Below, piece after piece: positions 35,367 to 44,849 of a stretch of 64,000 nucleotides of DNA; within the stretch, counting starts at the first letter, position 1, and every line of letters starts with the position of its first letter. Origin of the DNA: Bradyrhizobium manausense (GTDB lineage: Bacteria > Pseudomonadota > Alphaproteobacteria > Rhizobiales > Xanthobacteraceae); the NCBI RefSeq assembly GCF_018131105.1, contig NZ_JAFCJI010000003.1, positions 62,001-126,000 on the forward strand, read 5' to 3'. The position numbers and the translations under genes were made by a program. The notes below the pieces were generated by a model. The model worked only from the letters and a program-made list of their open reading frames with translations. It made no database searches and was not told the DNA's origin.

Positions 35367-36092
35367 ATGACGGTGTTTTCGGCAACTTCTCCTCGGTCTT
35401 CCAAGACAGGTGCAAGGACGAGCGCAAGGGCGCGCTCGCATCTCGTCCCGTTTGCGCTCACCGGCGTCGTCGCGGCGGGCGCGATCGCGCTGGTTGCCTA
35501 TCTGCTGTGGCCGACCTGGAGCACGAGCGGCGTCGATACGCCGGACAAGCTGCCGGTCAGCGTCGGCGGCACGCTGTTCAACCTGCCGGTACAGGCGATC
35601 CGGATGAAGATCCAGCGGCACTCCGGTCCGCAGGAGCGCATCGATCTCGATTTCCTCTATCCCTCGCTGCAAGCGCCGAACGGGCCGCGGCACGTGACCG
35701 CCGACACCGTGGACACGGCGATGCAGCCGATCGACCGCATCTTCCTGTCGATCGCGGCGCATCACGACGCACTCTCACCGGAGCAGCGAACGACGACGAT
35801 CTATCCGCGCTATCTCGACCAGGCTGCGACGGCACCGGACGACGGATTGACGATGCGCCCGTTCCGCAGCGACACGCCCTATGGCAGCGAGGATCTGTAT
35901 TCCGCGAGTTTCCCCGCCCTCGCCGCGCGCTGCACGCGCGATGCCGCCACGCCCGGCATGTGCCTGTCCGAACGCCGCGTCGGCGCCGCAGACCTCACCT
36001 TCCGCTTTCCGCGCAGCTGGCTGTCGCAATGGCGCGACGTCGCGAACGCGATGGACAGGCTGACGGCGCAGCTGCGCGGGCCGAAGGGCTGA
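35367..36092 (+). CDS. membrane-anchored protein of unknown function
   Basis: A 241-residue protein with one N-terminal transmembrane segment (about 28-46, after a basic head rich in Ser, Arg and Ala) and a periplasmic domain. The domain has PVSVGGTLFNLPVQAIRM and LDFLYPSL, and two cysteines (CTRDAATPGMC) that may pair. It is not recognised. It is downstream of a CtrA box and divergent from the small membrane protein. Confidence 0.75.
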   Translation: MTVFSATSPRSSKTGARTSARARSHLVPFALTGVVAAGAIALVAYLLWPTWSTSGVDTPDKLPVSVGGTLFNLPVQAIRMKIQRHSGPQERIDLDFLYPSLQAPNGPRHVTADTVDTAMQPIDRIFLSIAAHHDALSPEQRTTTIYPRYLDQAATAPDDGLTMRPFRSDTPYGSEDLYSASFPALAARCTRDAATPGMCLSERRVGAADLTFRFPRSWLSQWRDVANAMDRLTAQLRGPKG

Positions 36093-36331
36093 GCACGAGG
36101 CCTCCGCGATAAAAAGTCGAAAACAACCCCATGCACCGTAGCCGGCGTCGGCCACGAGTTCGCATTTACCGAATTTCGGCTTGCCCCGTCGGGCAAAACA
36201 GCGGCATGATGTCATCATGCGGGCGATCGACTTGAATGATGCGCCGGCAGGGAACGTGATTGATGTCACAGACGTCGAATTGCATTTGGCCATTCTGCGA
36301 ATAATCTGACGTTTTGCATTCGGGGGCTGGA

Positions 36332-38108
36332 ATGCGGCTTCGGCTGTTTGTTTTACTGGTTCTTGCGACCTGGCTTTCGACCTGGCTGGAGACCGGCTCT
36401 GCACTCGCCGCGGAGAAGCGCGTCGCGCTCGTCATGGGCAACTCGGCCTACAAGAACGTGGGGCGGCTGGCGAACCCCGCGAACGATGCCGCGCTGGTCG
36501 GCGAGATGTTCAGGAAGGCAGGCTTTGACTCGGTCGACATCAAGCTCAACCTGAGCGTCGCCGAGATGCGCAAGGCCCTGCGCGATTTTGGCGGCAAGGC
36601 GCGCGAGGCCGACGTCGCGGTGGTCTTATGCCGGTCACGGCATTGAGCTCGACGGGACCAACTATCTAATCCCCACTGACGCGACGCTCGAGACCGACAG
36701 CGACGTCCTCGACGAAACGCTGCCGCTGGATCGGGCCCTGTTCGCGGTCGAGCCGGCCAGGCAATTGCGCCTCGTCATCCTGGATGCCTGCCGCGACAAC
36801 CCGTTCGCCAAGACGATGAAGCGCACGATCGCCGCCCGCGCCATCGGCCGCGGCCTCGCCAAGGTCGAGCCGACCAGCCCGAATACGATGATCGCCTTCG
36901 CCGCCAAGGCGGGATCGACAGCATCGGATGGCGACTCCAAGAATAGCCCATTCGCCACCGCCCTTGTCGAGCGCCTGCCCACCCCGGGGCTCGACCTGGG
37001 CAAGGCGTTTCGATTCGTGCGCGACGACGTTCTCAAGACCACCGGCTACAAGCAGGAGCCGTATGTGTACGGCTCGCTGGGCGGCGACGACGTCTCGCTG
37101 GTACCTGCCAAGCCGGCGGCAGCGCCGGGCCCGCAAGCCAATCCACAGGACGCCGTACGCCGTGACTACGAACTGGCGCTTCAGCTCGGTACGCGTGACG
37201 GCTGGACTGCCTTCCTCAACAGCTTTCCCAGCGGTTTCTATGCCGATCTTGCCAAGGGCCAGCTGAAGAAGATCGCTGCAGAAGAAACCCGCGCTGCTGC
37301 TGCGGAAAAGGCCAGGCAAGCCGAGGATGAGAAGGCCCGCCTGGCATCCGATCGCGCCAAGAAGGTCGAACAGGAGAAAGCGGCGGCCGCCGCCAAGGCC
37401 GCTGAGGACGCCCGAATCGCGGCGGAGAGGGCCAAGCAAATCGAGGACGCCAAAACGGCCGCCGCGGAGCAGCGCAGGAAGGATGCCGAGGCCGCCGCGG
37501 CGAAGGCGTCGGCCGAGAAACAGTCTTCCGAGAACGAGCAGAAGGTGGCGACCCTAAGTCCCGCGCCCGTGCAACCGAGCCTGTCTCCGCAGGAAACAGC
37601 GAAGCTGGTTCAGTCCGAACTGCGCCGCGTCGGCTGTCTGGCGGACGCTGCCGATGGCGACTGGACTGCGTCATCACAGCGCTCACTGACCCTGTTCAAC
37701 AAGTATGCGGGGACGAAGCTCGACGCCAGGCTCGCGAGCTTCGACGCGCTCGACGCCATCAAGGCCAAGCCGGGCCGGGTCTGCCCGCTGGTGTGCGACC
37801 GTGGCTTCAAGGCCGATGGCGACGCTTGCGTCAAGATCGCGTGCCGCGCGGGCTATCGCGTCAATGACGACAATGAATGCGAAAAGGTCCAGGACAAGAA
37901 GCCGGTTGCGACCCGCGAGGATGCCAAGAAGCGAGACGCGGAGCGCAAGCAAACCGAAGCTGCCCCCGCGAAGCCGTCTGCATCGGGTCAAATGATTTGC
38001 AACAACGCGGGCTGTCGGCCGGTGAGGCCCGGCTGTCGAATTACAACCCAGAAGTATGGCTCCGCAGTCTCCATGGTAGGAGGCGGACAAATGGAAGTGT
38101 GCGATTGA
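36332..38108 (+). pseudogene. caspase-family (peptidase C14) protein, frameshifted
   Basis: The gene encodes a signal peptide (about 1-27) and the start of a caspase fold (EKRVALVMGNSAYKNVGRL) in one frame. The frame breaks at about 36624 and the rest continues in the next frame as YAGHGIELDGTNYLIP and LDACRDNPFAK, the His and Cys catalytic motifs. Normal sequence at the junction should be VVFYAGHG; the DNA reads GTCTTATG, consistent with loss of two bases. After the peptidase come an Ala/Lys/Glu coiled coil (about 290-380) and a C-terminal Cys-rich segment (CPLVCDRGFKADGDACVK). The repaired product would be about 592 residues. It could be a recent pseudogene or a sequencing error. Confidence 0.85.
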
Positions 38109-38237
38109 GCGGCGACCGAGGTGCAATCGCCGCCTTGCGTGCAAGCCGAATGGGTCGATGCGAAGTGCATCACAGTCGCCGACACCACCGCGGCTGCGAA
38201 TTTTCGCAGAGAAACAGAGATTGAGGCCGCGGGCCGC

Positions 38238-39443
38238 TCAGATGTCCGCCTCACCCGGTGCGCCCCATCGATAGTCCGGCACATCAAGCTTGTCGGCGAG
38301 GTCCCGGCCGACGGCAAGTCTTGCCGCGCCCGGCCATGAGAAGGCCCTGACAACCTGGTTTCGAAACCACAGACCATACGAGGTCCTCGGCGCGAACGCG
38401 GCGGCGAAGCGTTCCGCTCCGCGTTGCTTGGCGTCGATATAGCTGCGAAGGCGCGCTTCGTAGGCGCCGAATGCGTCCCGGTAGCGCCCGTCAGCACGGG
38501 CGAGCTCCCCCGCAAGCACATAGGCAGAGATCATGGCCAGGGCCGAGCCCTGCCCGGCCACCAGCGACACACAAAACGCCGCATCGCCAATCAGGGCGAT
38601 ACGGCCTCGCGACCAGCAGTCCATTTTGATCTGGCTGACGCGGTCGAAATAGAGATCGTCGCAGTGCTCGAGCGCGTGACCGATCTGCGGCCACTCCCAT
38701 CGCGCGTCGCGATAGATGTCGCGCAGCGTTGCCTTCTGATCAGCAAGCGTCGCGGGCGACCGATTGGCGTCGTCGGCGAAGATGAAAACGAGCAGCGTTC
38801 GATCACCATGCAGGGCAAAGCGCCCGATCATGCGGCCCGGGCGGGTGTACATGAGATATGTATTCTCGTCGCGCTTGTCGTAACCGTGCACCTCGAACGC
38901 AGCGACGCCGTAGCCGAGATGCCGTTCGACAGCCTGTTGCGGCCCGAAAGCAAGACGCCGCACCTGCGAATGCAGGCCATCGGCCCCGATCACGAGATCG
39001 AAGCGGCGCTCGCCACCGCGGAGAAAACGAACCCCGACCTCGTCGGCCCGCTCCTCCAGCGCAACGATCTCATCATCGAAAATGACCTCGGTGGAGGCGC
39101 TGATCTTCTCGTACAGCAGGTGTGACAGATCGCTCCGCGCCAGCGTGATGAAACGTCCGCCCGTGAGCTCGTCGAACACCTGTGTGCCGAAACCGGCAGC
39201 CCGCCGACCGTCATCATCGACGATCCGCACCTCGCGCACATGATAACCGGCGCGATCGATCGCCGGCAGCAGCCCCATGCGCTCGGCAATGTCGTAACCC
39301 AGTCCCCAGAAGTCGATGACATAGCCGCCGCGACGAAGCGCGGGCGCGCGCTCGACCAGCGTCGGCACGTAGCCGGCACGCTTCAGCCAATAAGCCAGGG
39401 TCGGCCCTGCGATCCCCGCCCCGGAGATCAGCACTGTTTTCAT
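38238..39443 (-). CDS. FAD-dependent monooxygenase
   Basis: Flavoprotein of 401 residues of the PHBH/UbiH-type hydroxylase family. The FAD Rossmann motif is GAGIAGPTLAYWL, the DG motif is VIGADGLHSQVRR, and the GD motif is GDAAFCVSLVAGQGSALAM. There is no membrane segment. The closest named relatives are tetracycline-resistance-like or aromatic hydroxylases, but the substrate is not determinable. It is convergent with the caspase-like pseudogene. Confidence 0.92.
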   Translation of the reverse strand: MKTVLISGAGIAGPTLAYWLKRAGYVPTLVERAPALRRGGYVIDFWGLGYDIAERMGLLPAIDRAGYHVREVRIVDDDGRRAAGFGTQVFDELTGGRFITLARSDLSHLLYEKISASTEVIFDDEIVALEERADEVGVRFLRGGERRFDLVIGADGLHSQVRRLAFGPQQAVERHLGYGVAAFEVHGYDKRDENTYLMYTRPGRMIGRFALHGDRTLLVFIFADDANRSPATLADQKATLRDIYRDARWEWPQIGHALEHCDDLYFDRVSQIKMDCWSRGRIALIGDAAFCVSLVAGQGSALAMISAYVLAGELARADGRYRDAFGAYEARLRSYIDAKQRGAERFAAAFAPRTSYGLWFRNQVVRAFSWPGAARLAVGRDLADKLDVPDYRWGAPGEADI

Positions 39444-39536
39444 GACGAGGATATAGGGAGAGCGGCGATCGATTGCACCGCCGCCTCAACTCCAGATGAT
39501 GACGAGGTAAGTTCCGCGCCAGGTCACCGGCCGGCA

Positions 39537-39755
39537 TTATTCCTGGTCGACGAGATCGTCCTCAAGGATCGCCATCTGGAACTGGAATGAGCGATCATCA
39601 TCCTCGTCGTCGACGAACAGCACGCCGATGAATTCTTCGCCGATATAGACCTCGGCGGAATCATCCTTCTTCGGCCGCGGCACGACGCGGATCTTGGGAT
39701 TGCCGAACACGCGCTTCAAATACGCGTCGAGCTTTCTGACTTCTTTGACGTCCAC
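39537..39755 (-). CDS. DUF3126 family protein
   Basis: A 72-residue conserved alphaproteobacterial protein. It has LDAYLKRVFGNPKIRVVPRP, then AEVYIGEEFIGVLFVDDEDD and an acidic C-terminus, all diagnostic of DUF3126. Function is unknown. It is next to cysE on the same strand, which is a common arrangement in the group, and cysE ends 122 bases before its own reading direction reaches this gene. Confidence 0.9.
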   Translation of the reverse strand: MDVKEVRKLDAYLKRVFGNPKIRVVPRPKKDDSAEVYIGEEFIGVLFVDDEDDDRSFQFQMAILEDDLVDQE

Positions 39756-39840
39756 GGCAAGTCTCCGATCAAAATTGGTCGGCGGGTTTTAGGACGAGAT
39801 GCGACGAACCGCCAGCATGAATTGCCAAAGAATTTGGGGA

Positions 39841-39869
39841 CGAAAAGGGCCGGAAGAACAGGCCCTTCT
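39841..39869 (-). terminator. intrinsic terminator after cysE
   Basis: On the minus strand AAGGGCC and GGCCCTT form a 7-base stem with a 9-base loop, followed by TTCGTC. It lies 9 bases beyond the cysE stop. The T run is short, so strength is uncertain. Confidence 0.65.
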
Positions 39870-39877
39870 TGCAGAAC

Positions 39878-40702
39878 TCAAAGACCCATTGCGTTGATCA
39901 TCTGGTCCATGGTGCGCGACGGCTCCGCGCAGCCGGCCTCGCCGACGATCTTGGCCGGCACGCCGGCGACCGTGACATTGTGCGGTACGGGCTTGACCAC
40001 GACCGAGCCGGCCGCGATGCGGGCGCAATGGCCGATCTCGATATTGCCGAGAATCTTGGCGCCGGCGCCGATCAGCACACCGTGACGAATCTTCGGATGA
40101 CGGTCCTCGTTCTCCTTGCCGGTACCGCCGAGCGTGACGCCGTGCAGGATCGAAACGTCGTCCTCGATCACAGCCGTCTCTCCGCAGACGAAGCCGGTGG
40201 CGTGGTCGAGGAAGATGCCGCGGCCGATGCGCGCGGCGGGATTGATGTCGGTCTGGAACACTGCAGACGCACGGCTCTGGAGGTAATACGCAAAATCCTT
40301 GCGACCCTTCAGATAGAGCCAGTGCGAGAGGCGATGGGTCTGGATCGCGTGAAAGCCCTTGAAGTAGAGCAACGGATCGATGAAGCGCGACGTCGCGGGA
40401 TCACGGTCGTAGACGGCGACGAGATCGGCGCGGAAGGCATTGCCCAGATCGGGATCGTCGCGCAGCGCTTCGTCATAGGTCTGGCGCACCAGATCGCCCG
40501 ACAGCGCGGAGTGATCGAGCCGGTCGGCGACGCGGTGGATCACCGCATCTTCGAGGCGGCTGTGATGCAGCACCGTCGAATAGATGAAGGTCGCAAGCTC
40601 GGGCTCGCGATGGACAATGTCCTCCGCCTCGCCGCGGATCCGGTCCCAGATCGGATCGAGCGTTGCGAGCTTTCCGCCCGGATTGACCTGATGCACTGCC
40701 AT
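39878..40702 (-). CDS. cysE: serine O-acetyltransferase
   Basis: Makes O-acetylserine from serine and acetyl-CoA, the first committed step of cysteine synthesis; 274 residues. The N-terminal helical domain (WDRIRGEAEDIVHREPELAT) is followed by a left-handed beta-helix with hexapeptide repeats. The catalytic His is in GIFLDHATGFVCGETAVIED and the CoA-binding loop is ILHGVTLGGTGKENEDRHPK. The ATG start gives MAVHQVNPGG; the longer frame upstream is not conserved-looking. Confidence 0.95.
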   Translation of the reverse strand: MAVHQVNPGGKLATLDPIWDRIRGEAEDIVHREPELATFIYSTVLHHSRLEDAVIHRVADRLDHSALSGDLVRQTYDEALRDDPDLGNAFRADLVAVYDRDPATSRFIDPLLYFKGFHAIQTHRLSHWLYLKGRKDFAYYLQSRASAVFQTDINPAARIGRGIFLDHATGFVCGETAVIEDDVSILHGVTLGGTGKENEDRHPKIRHGVLIGAGAKILGNIEIGHCARIAAGSVVVKPVPHNVTVAGVPAKIVGEAGCAEPSRTMDQMINAMGL

Positions 40703-40917
40703 GGGATCTGCTTTCGAATGGGCTGGTTTTGTTGGCTCTATAGCACAGTGTAGGCGACAAAGTCCTGACGGGCTTGCCTGAGAGTGAACAGTGCGTTGTC
40801 CCGCGAAAGCATGCCAACGCGTTGAAACACAACAGGTTCTTATGGCGCCCCCAGGCGGCAAGGTCGGCTTGAAATGGTCAGAGTCCCGCCAAATTCAAGC
40901 CGGGCGACGTCAAACTA

Positions 40918-42354
40918 TTGGTGAATTTCGCCTCGACCGTTATTGCGGGCATGGTCCGGCAGAGGACGGGAACAGCTTTGAGCATTACCACCGATAGTTT
41001 GCGCGCACGCGCCGCGGGTACGTTTTGGCTGCGGCTGGCGGCGGTGGCTCTGCCCCTCCTCATGATCGCGCCCGCATTCTGGAACGGCTATCCGCTGTTG
41101 CAATGGGACACCGGCGGCTATCTGGCGCGCTGGTATGAGGGCTACCTCGTCCCCAGCCGCTCCACCGTCTTCGGCCTCTACCTGCATTATGGCGAAGGTT
41201 TCGGCTTCTGGATCAACCTCGCGGTCCAGTCGCTGGCGACGCTGTGGCTGATCCAGCTCACACTGCGCGTCCTTGGATTGATGCAGACATTCCGCTTCGT
41301 CTCGATCAGCCTGCTGCTGATCCTGTCGACGGCGCTGCCCTGGCTCGCCAGCATGCTGCTGACCGACATCTTTGCAGGGCTGTCGATCCTGTCGCTGTTT
41401 CTCCTCATCATCGGGGGCAGCCGCATCTCGGGGCTGGAGAAAGCCTCGCTGTTCGTCTTCACCGCCTTCGCCGCCGCGACGCACAGCGCCACGCTCGGCG
41501 TGCTGCTTGGACTCTGCGCCGTCGGCTGGATGGCGCGACCGTTGCTCGGGCGTCGTCTTTCGATTGCCGGACTGACCCAGGCGAGCCTTACGATCGTCGT
41601 GGGCGCCTTGATGCTGGTGTCGGCCAACCATGCGCTGTCGGGCAAATGGGCCTGGACGCCCGGCGGCTACGGCGTCGCCTTCGGCCGCATGATGCAGGAC
41701 GGCATCGTCGCGCGCTTTCTCAACGATCATTGCCCGCGCGAAAACTTCAAGCTCTGTCCCTACCGCAACGAATTGCCGGCGACCGCCGACGAATTCCTGT
41801 GGGGCAACAGCATGTTCAACACGCTCGGCCGCTTCGAAGGCCTGAACGACGAGATGGGCACCATCGTCGTGCGATCGCTCGGCGACTATCCGGCCTGGCA
41901 GGCCGGAGCGGCGCTGCGGGCGATGGGCCAGCAATTGCTGCATGTGGCGACCGGCGAAGGCGCCAGTGTCTGGATCCCTCACACCTACGGCATCATCGAG
42001 CGCTACATCCCGGCGCAGGTCGCGCCGATGCGCGCGGCCCGCCAGCAGAATTGGGGCCTCAATTTCGACTACGTCAACTGGCTGCACGTCCCGGTCGCGC
42101 TGGTCTCGATGCTGGGACTACTGGCGCTGCTCGGACATGCGCTGGCCAACAGGAGGCTCGACGATCTGACGTTGCTGGCGGCGACCGTGACGCTGGCCTT
42201 GCTCGGCAACGCCTTCATCTGCGGCGTGATCTCGGGCCCGCACGACCGTTACGGCGCGCGCATGGTGTGGGTTGCGACCTTCGTGGTGCTGATGGCGCTG
42301 TTTCGATCGATCGGTGACGACGAGCCGGCGGACGAAACTTCAGCCGCGGCGTGA
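40918..42354 (+). CDS. polytopic membrane protein, glycosyltransferase-39-like
   Basis: A protein of up to 478 residues with about ten hydrophobic segments. It has an early luminal loop with WDTGGYLARWYEGYLVPSRS, an arrangement (aspartate after the first segment) seen in GT-C membrane glycosyltransferases, but no family could be named. Start is uncertain between TTG (used here), the adjacent GTG and an ATG 11 codons on. The 3' end overlaps the end of the convergent hydrolase gene by 15 bases. Confidence 0.7.
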   Translation: MVNFASTVIAGMVRQRTGTALSITTDSLRARAAGTFWLRLAAVALPLLMIAPAFWNGYPLLQWDTGGYLARWYEGYLVPSRSTVFGLYLHYGEGFGFWINLAVQSLATLWLIQLTLRVLGLMQTFRFVSISLLLILSTALPWLASMLLTDIFAGLSILSLFLLIIGGSRISGLEKASLFVFTAFAAATHSATLGVLLGLCAVGWMARPLLGRRLSIAGLTQASLTIVVGALMLVSANHALSGKWAWTPGGYGVAFGRMMQDGIVARFLNDHCPRENFKLCPYRNELPATADEFLWGNSMFNTLGRFEGLNDEMGTIVVRSLGDYPAWQAGAALRAMGQQLLHVATGEGASVWIPHTYGIIERYIPAQVAPMRAARQQNWGLNFDYVNWLHVPVALVSMLGLLALLGHALANRRLDDLTLLAATVTLALLGNAFICGVISGPHDRYGARMVWVATFVVLMALFRSIGDDEPADETSAAA

Positions 42355-43095
42355 CAGGAAGTCGAGCACGCCTGATTTGTAGACCTTGTCGCCGACCGCG
42401 CGCATGTGATCGCGGCCCGGGATATCCAGCACTTCCGAGCCGGGAATGATGGCGCCCAGCGCGCTGGCCGAGCCCGCGACGTCATCGGTCGAACCGACCG
42501 CGATCAGCACGGGCACGTCGATCCGCGCGGCCTCGTCCCTCGTCATGAGATCGCGCGTGCCGCGGAGGCAGGCCGCGAGCGCACGGCGATCGGAACGGGT
42601 CTGATCGGCAAACGCACGAAATGTGCGGCCGACGGGATCAGTGACGTCATCAAGCGAAGGCGCTTCCAGCGCCTTGGCGACGGTTTCGCCCGGACCGGTG
42701 CCCTCGATCAGGCCACCGATGCCGATGCCGCCGAGAATTGCCGAGCGCAGGCGCTGCGGCTCGTTCAGCCCGAGCCAGGCCGTCATCCGCCCGCCCATCG
42801 AATAGCCCATGAGGTCGGCCTGCGGGATGGCGAGATGATCCATCAGCGCGAGCACGTCGCCCGCCATGGTGGGGATCGAGTACTGCGCGGGCTCGTAGAG
42901 CTTTGCGCTTTCGCCATGGCCGCGATTATCCAGCGCGATGACGCGGCGGCCGTTCTTGCGCAGCTCGGAGACCCAGGTCGGATAGACCCAGTTCACGTTC
43001 TTGCTCGAGGCAAAGCCGTGCACCAGGATGATCGGATCGCCCTCGCCTTCGTCGAGATAGGCAATTTCAACGGCGCCGTTGTGAAAGCTCGGCAT
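42340..43095 (-). CDS. alpha/beta fold hydrolase
   Basis: A 251-residue cytoplasmic hydrolase. The nucleophile elbow is GYSMGG, the oxyanion region is ILVHGFASSKNVNW, and a terminal His is seen in IPGRDHMRAVGDKVYK. The ATG start gives MPSFHNGAVEIAYLDEG, where homologous proteins begin. Esterase, lipase or peroxidase-like activity is possible; the substrate is unknown. Confidence 0.9.
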   Translation of the reverse strand: MPSFHNGAVEIAYLDEGEGDPIILVHGFASSKNVNWVYPTWVSELRKNGRRVIALDNRGHGESAKLYEPAQYSIPTMAGDVLALMDHLAIPQADLMGYSMGGRMTAWLGLNEPQRLRSAILGGIGIGGLIEGTGPGETVAKALEAPSLDDVTDPVGRTFRAFADQTRSDRRALAACLRGTRDLMTRDEAARIDVPVLIAVGSTDDVAGSASALGAIIPGSEVLDIPGRDHMRAVGDKVYKSGVLDFLSRRG

Positions 43096-43130
43096 CAGCA
43101 GTTCCGGACTGTTGTGGGGAAGGATTGATC

Positions 43131-44267
43131 TTAGGCCGTCGCGGCCCGACTGGCCAGAGCGGCCTCGGCGGCGGCCTGCGCCCGGCGGAGCCGTTTGGCC
43201 CGTCTGCGATCGCACCAGGCCTGCGTCAGGCGCTCGGTGGTCGCCTTGATCGAGGACAACAGGCCGAACAGCGTCAGGGCCGCACCCAACAGCCAGAGCG
43301 TGAGATCGAACGCGCCGCCGACCAGCAGCAGCGCGCCGCGGCCGAGCAGCTTCATGATGGCGCGCGTCTTGCCGCCTTGCGCTTCAGCAAGCCGCGCTGC
43401 GCGCGCGACGTCCTTCGGTCCTTCGGCGATGCGCAGCGTATCCATCGCGCCGCGCGTGCCGGTCTTCTCGGCCACGCGCGTGACGTCCTTGCCGAGCCGC
43501 ACCAGCGCGCCGGCCTTCTCGACGCGGAACGCGGCCTTGATTGCGCTCATGGTCTCACCGGGGCGGAACACCGAACCCTTGGCGACGGCATTCTGAAGCA
43601 TCGGCGCGTCGACCAGTTCACGCGCCGACCGCCCGGCCCATGCGGCGAGACCTTCGCCGAGCCGTCCGACCTTGCGGGCATCCTTCACCAGCGTCAGCCC
43701 GGCGCGAACAGGCGCGGCGCCGCCGGCGGACACGTAGGTCACCGCCGTCACCGCGAGGCCCGCGGTGGCAAGGCCGAGCACGAGGCGATCGGTGTCCTCG
43801 CCCATGGCGAGATGCTTGCCTTCGCGCACGACGTCCCTGATGTCGCCGATCACGAAGAGATCGCCGGCGACCGTCCCCGACAGGCTCGCGACATCGTCGG
43901 CATTGCCGGTGACGAGCCCGGCGGCGAAACGCCTGGCGAAATGCGAGGAGGAGTTTTCGGTTTTGACGGCATCGCCGACACGGCTCAGGAGATCGTCGGG
44001 CAGCGCGATGTTGCGGTCACGCGCGAGCGCGACAAAGCTGTCGGCGAGATCGGCATCGCCCGCCGCGAGCGCGGCCTCGATATTGTCTTGAACCAGGCGG
44101 TCGTTCTGCGCGAGGGCCGCATCGAGCTTGAGTTCGGAGAGCGCCGCCGGATCATCCTGGGCGGCGAGAACCGCGCCGGCCTCGCGGGCATGCGGTGCTA
44201 CCTGCGCGAGCACGAGGCTGCATGCAGCAATCCCCGCCAATGCTGAGCTGATTCGCAGCCACTTCAT
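43131..44267 (-). CDS. membrane-associated protein of unknown function
   Basis: A 378-residue protein. It has a signal peptide (ISSALAGIAACSLVLAQVA), a helical Ala-rich periplasmic region, a hydrophobic segment around 160-182 and a transmembrane pair around 320-350 (LLLVGGAFDLTLWLLGAALT), then a basic C-terminal tail (DRRRAKRLRRAQ). I do not recognise it. It lies just upstream of the hydrolase gene on the same strand and may be in one transcript. Confidence 0.75.
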   Translation of the reverse strand: MKWLRISSALAGIAACSLVLAQVAPHAREAGAVLAAQDDPAALSELKLDAALAQNDRLVQDNIEAALAAGDADLADSFVALARDRNIALPDDLLSRVGDAVKTENSSSHFARRFAAGLVTGNADDVASLSGTVAGDLFVIGDIRDVVREGKHLAMGEDTDRLVLGLATAGLAVTAVTYVSAGGAAPVRAGLTLVKDARKVGRLGEGLAAWAGRSARELVDAPMLQNAVAKGSVFRPGETMSAIKAAFRVEKAGALVRLGKDVTRVAEKTGTRGAMDTLRIAEGPKDVARAARLAEAQGGKTRAIMKLLGRGALLLVGGAFDLTLWLLGAALTLFGLLSSIKATTERLTQAWCDRRRAKRLRRAQAAAEAALASRAATA

Positions 44268-44584
44268 GCTGAAAGCCTGGACATTCGCAGATCACTTGCG
44301 CGCGTCATTCGCGCCCGATGGTTCGTCTTTCGTCGCAATTTGCGTGTCCACAGACATAGTATGCCAAATTTGCGACACAACGTCCCCGACGAAAGAAGGG
44401 CTTCTCTGAGGCGACAAGATTGTGTCGAATTTACATGAGCAAATGAGCATGGGGCAATTGCGAACCTTTCAGTTCCGCCGGGCTAGCAATCAACTGCACC
44501 CATCAGTATGGTCCGCGGCGTTGAAAATATGCTGCGTCACCGCTGATTGTGTCTGCCGCCATTGCCACTCCAGGATGAACTACG
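44268..44584. other. intergenic region, no gene recognised
   Basis: About 317 bases between divergent genes, AT-richer than the surroundings. Two words, GACGAAAG and GTCGTCTTTCGTC-like sequence, occur on opposite strands, and TGTGTCGAATTT lies near 44424, but no consensus promoter could be assigned. The short plus-strand frame of 64 codons does not look coding. Confidence 0.4.
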
Positions 44585-44830
44585 ATGTCCGACCATGTCG
44601 TCCCGCACTTCCATAACGATGCCGGTGTCCCCGTCATCGAGATCGGCTCGAAAGAGTTCATGTGCGTCGGCGCCAATCCTCCGTTCGACCATCCGCACGT
44701 GTTCCTGGACCTCGGCAACGACAACGAGATCATCTGCCCTTACTGCTCGACGCTGTACCGCTTCGCCGCCGACCTGAAGGCGGGCGAAGCCCGTCCGCCG
44801 GAATGCGTCTTGAAGGACAAGGTGGCCTGA
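44585..44830 (+). CDS. NDUFS6-type zinc-finger protein (zf-CHCC)
   Basis: An 81-residue protein of the family that includes the complex I subunit NDUFS6 (zf-CHCC). Zinc ligands are visible as KEFMCVG, HPHVFLD and IICPYCSTLYR. CCAGGA lies before the ATG. In alphaproteobacteria such a protein accompanies respiratory complex I or stands alone. It is followed after 19 bases by a FAD monooxygenase, suggesting cotranscription. Confidence 0.92.
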   Translation: MSDHVVPHFHNDAGVPVIEIGSKEFMCVGANPPFDHPHVFLDLGNDNEIICPYCSTLYRFAADLKAGEARPPECVLKDKVA

Positions 44831-44849
44831 CCGTTCCCTCCGGTCAGGG

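Noticed and set aside
36165..36199. CCGAATTTCGG and GCCCCGTCGGGC palindromes as a terminator or operator
   Set aside because: No T run follows, and the same pair of words ends the repeat block near 6370-6440, so a repeat fragment is more likely.
36588..38108. Second caspase frame as an independent gene with its own start
   Set aside because: It lacks a signal peptide and the first strand of the fold, and its start would fall inside the preceding frame with no ribosome site; a broken single gene explains both frames.
41244..42317. 357-codon plus-strand frame inside the membrane-protein gene
   Set aside because: Same-strand shadow in another frame with Arg/Pro/Asp-rich composition; the hydrophobic frame is the real one.
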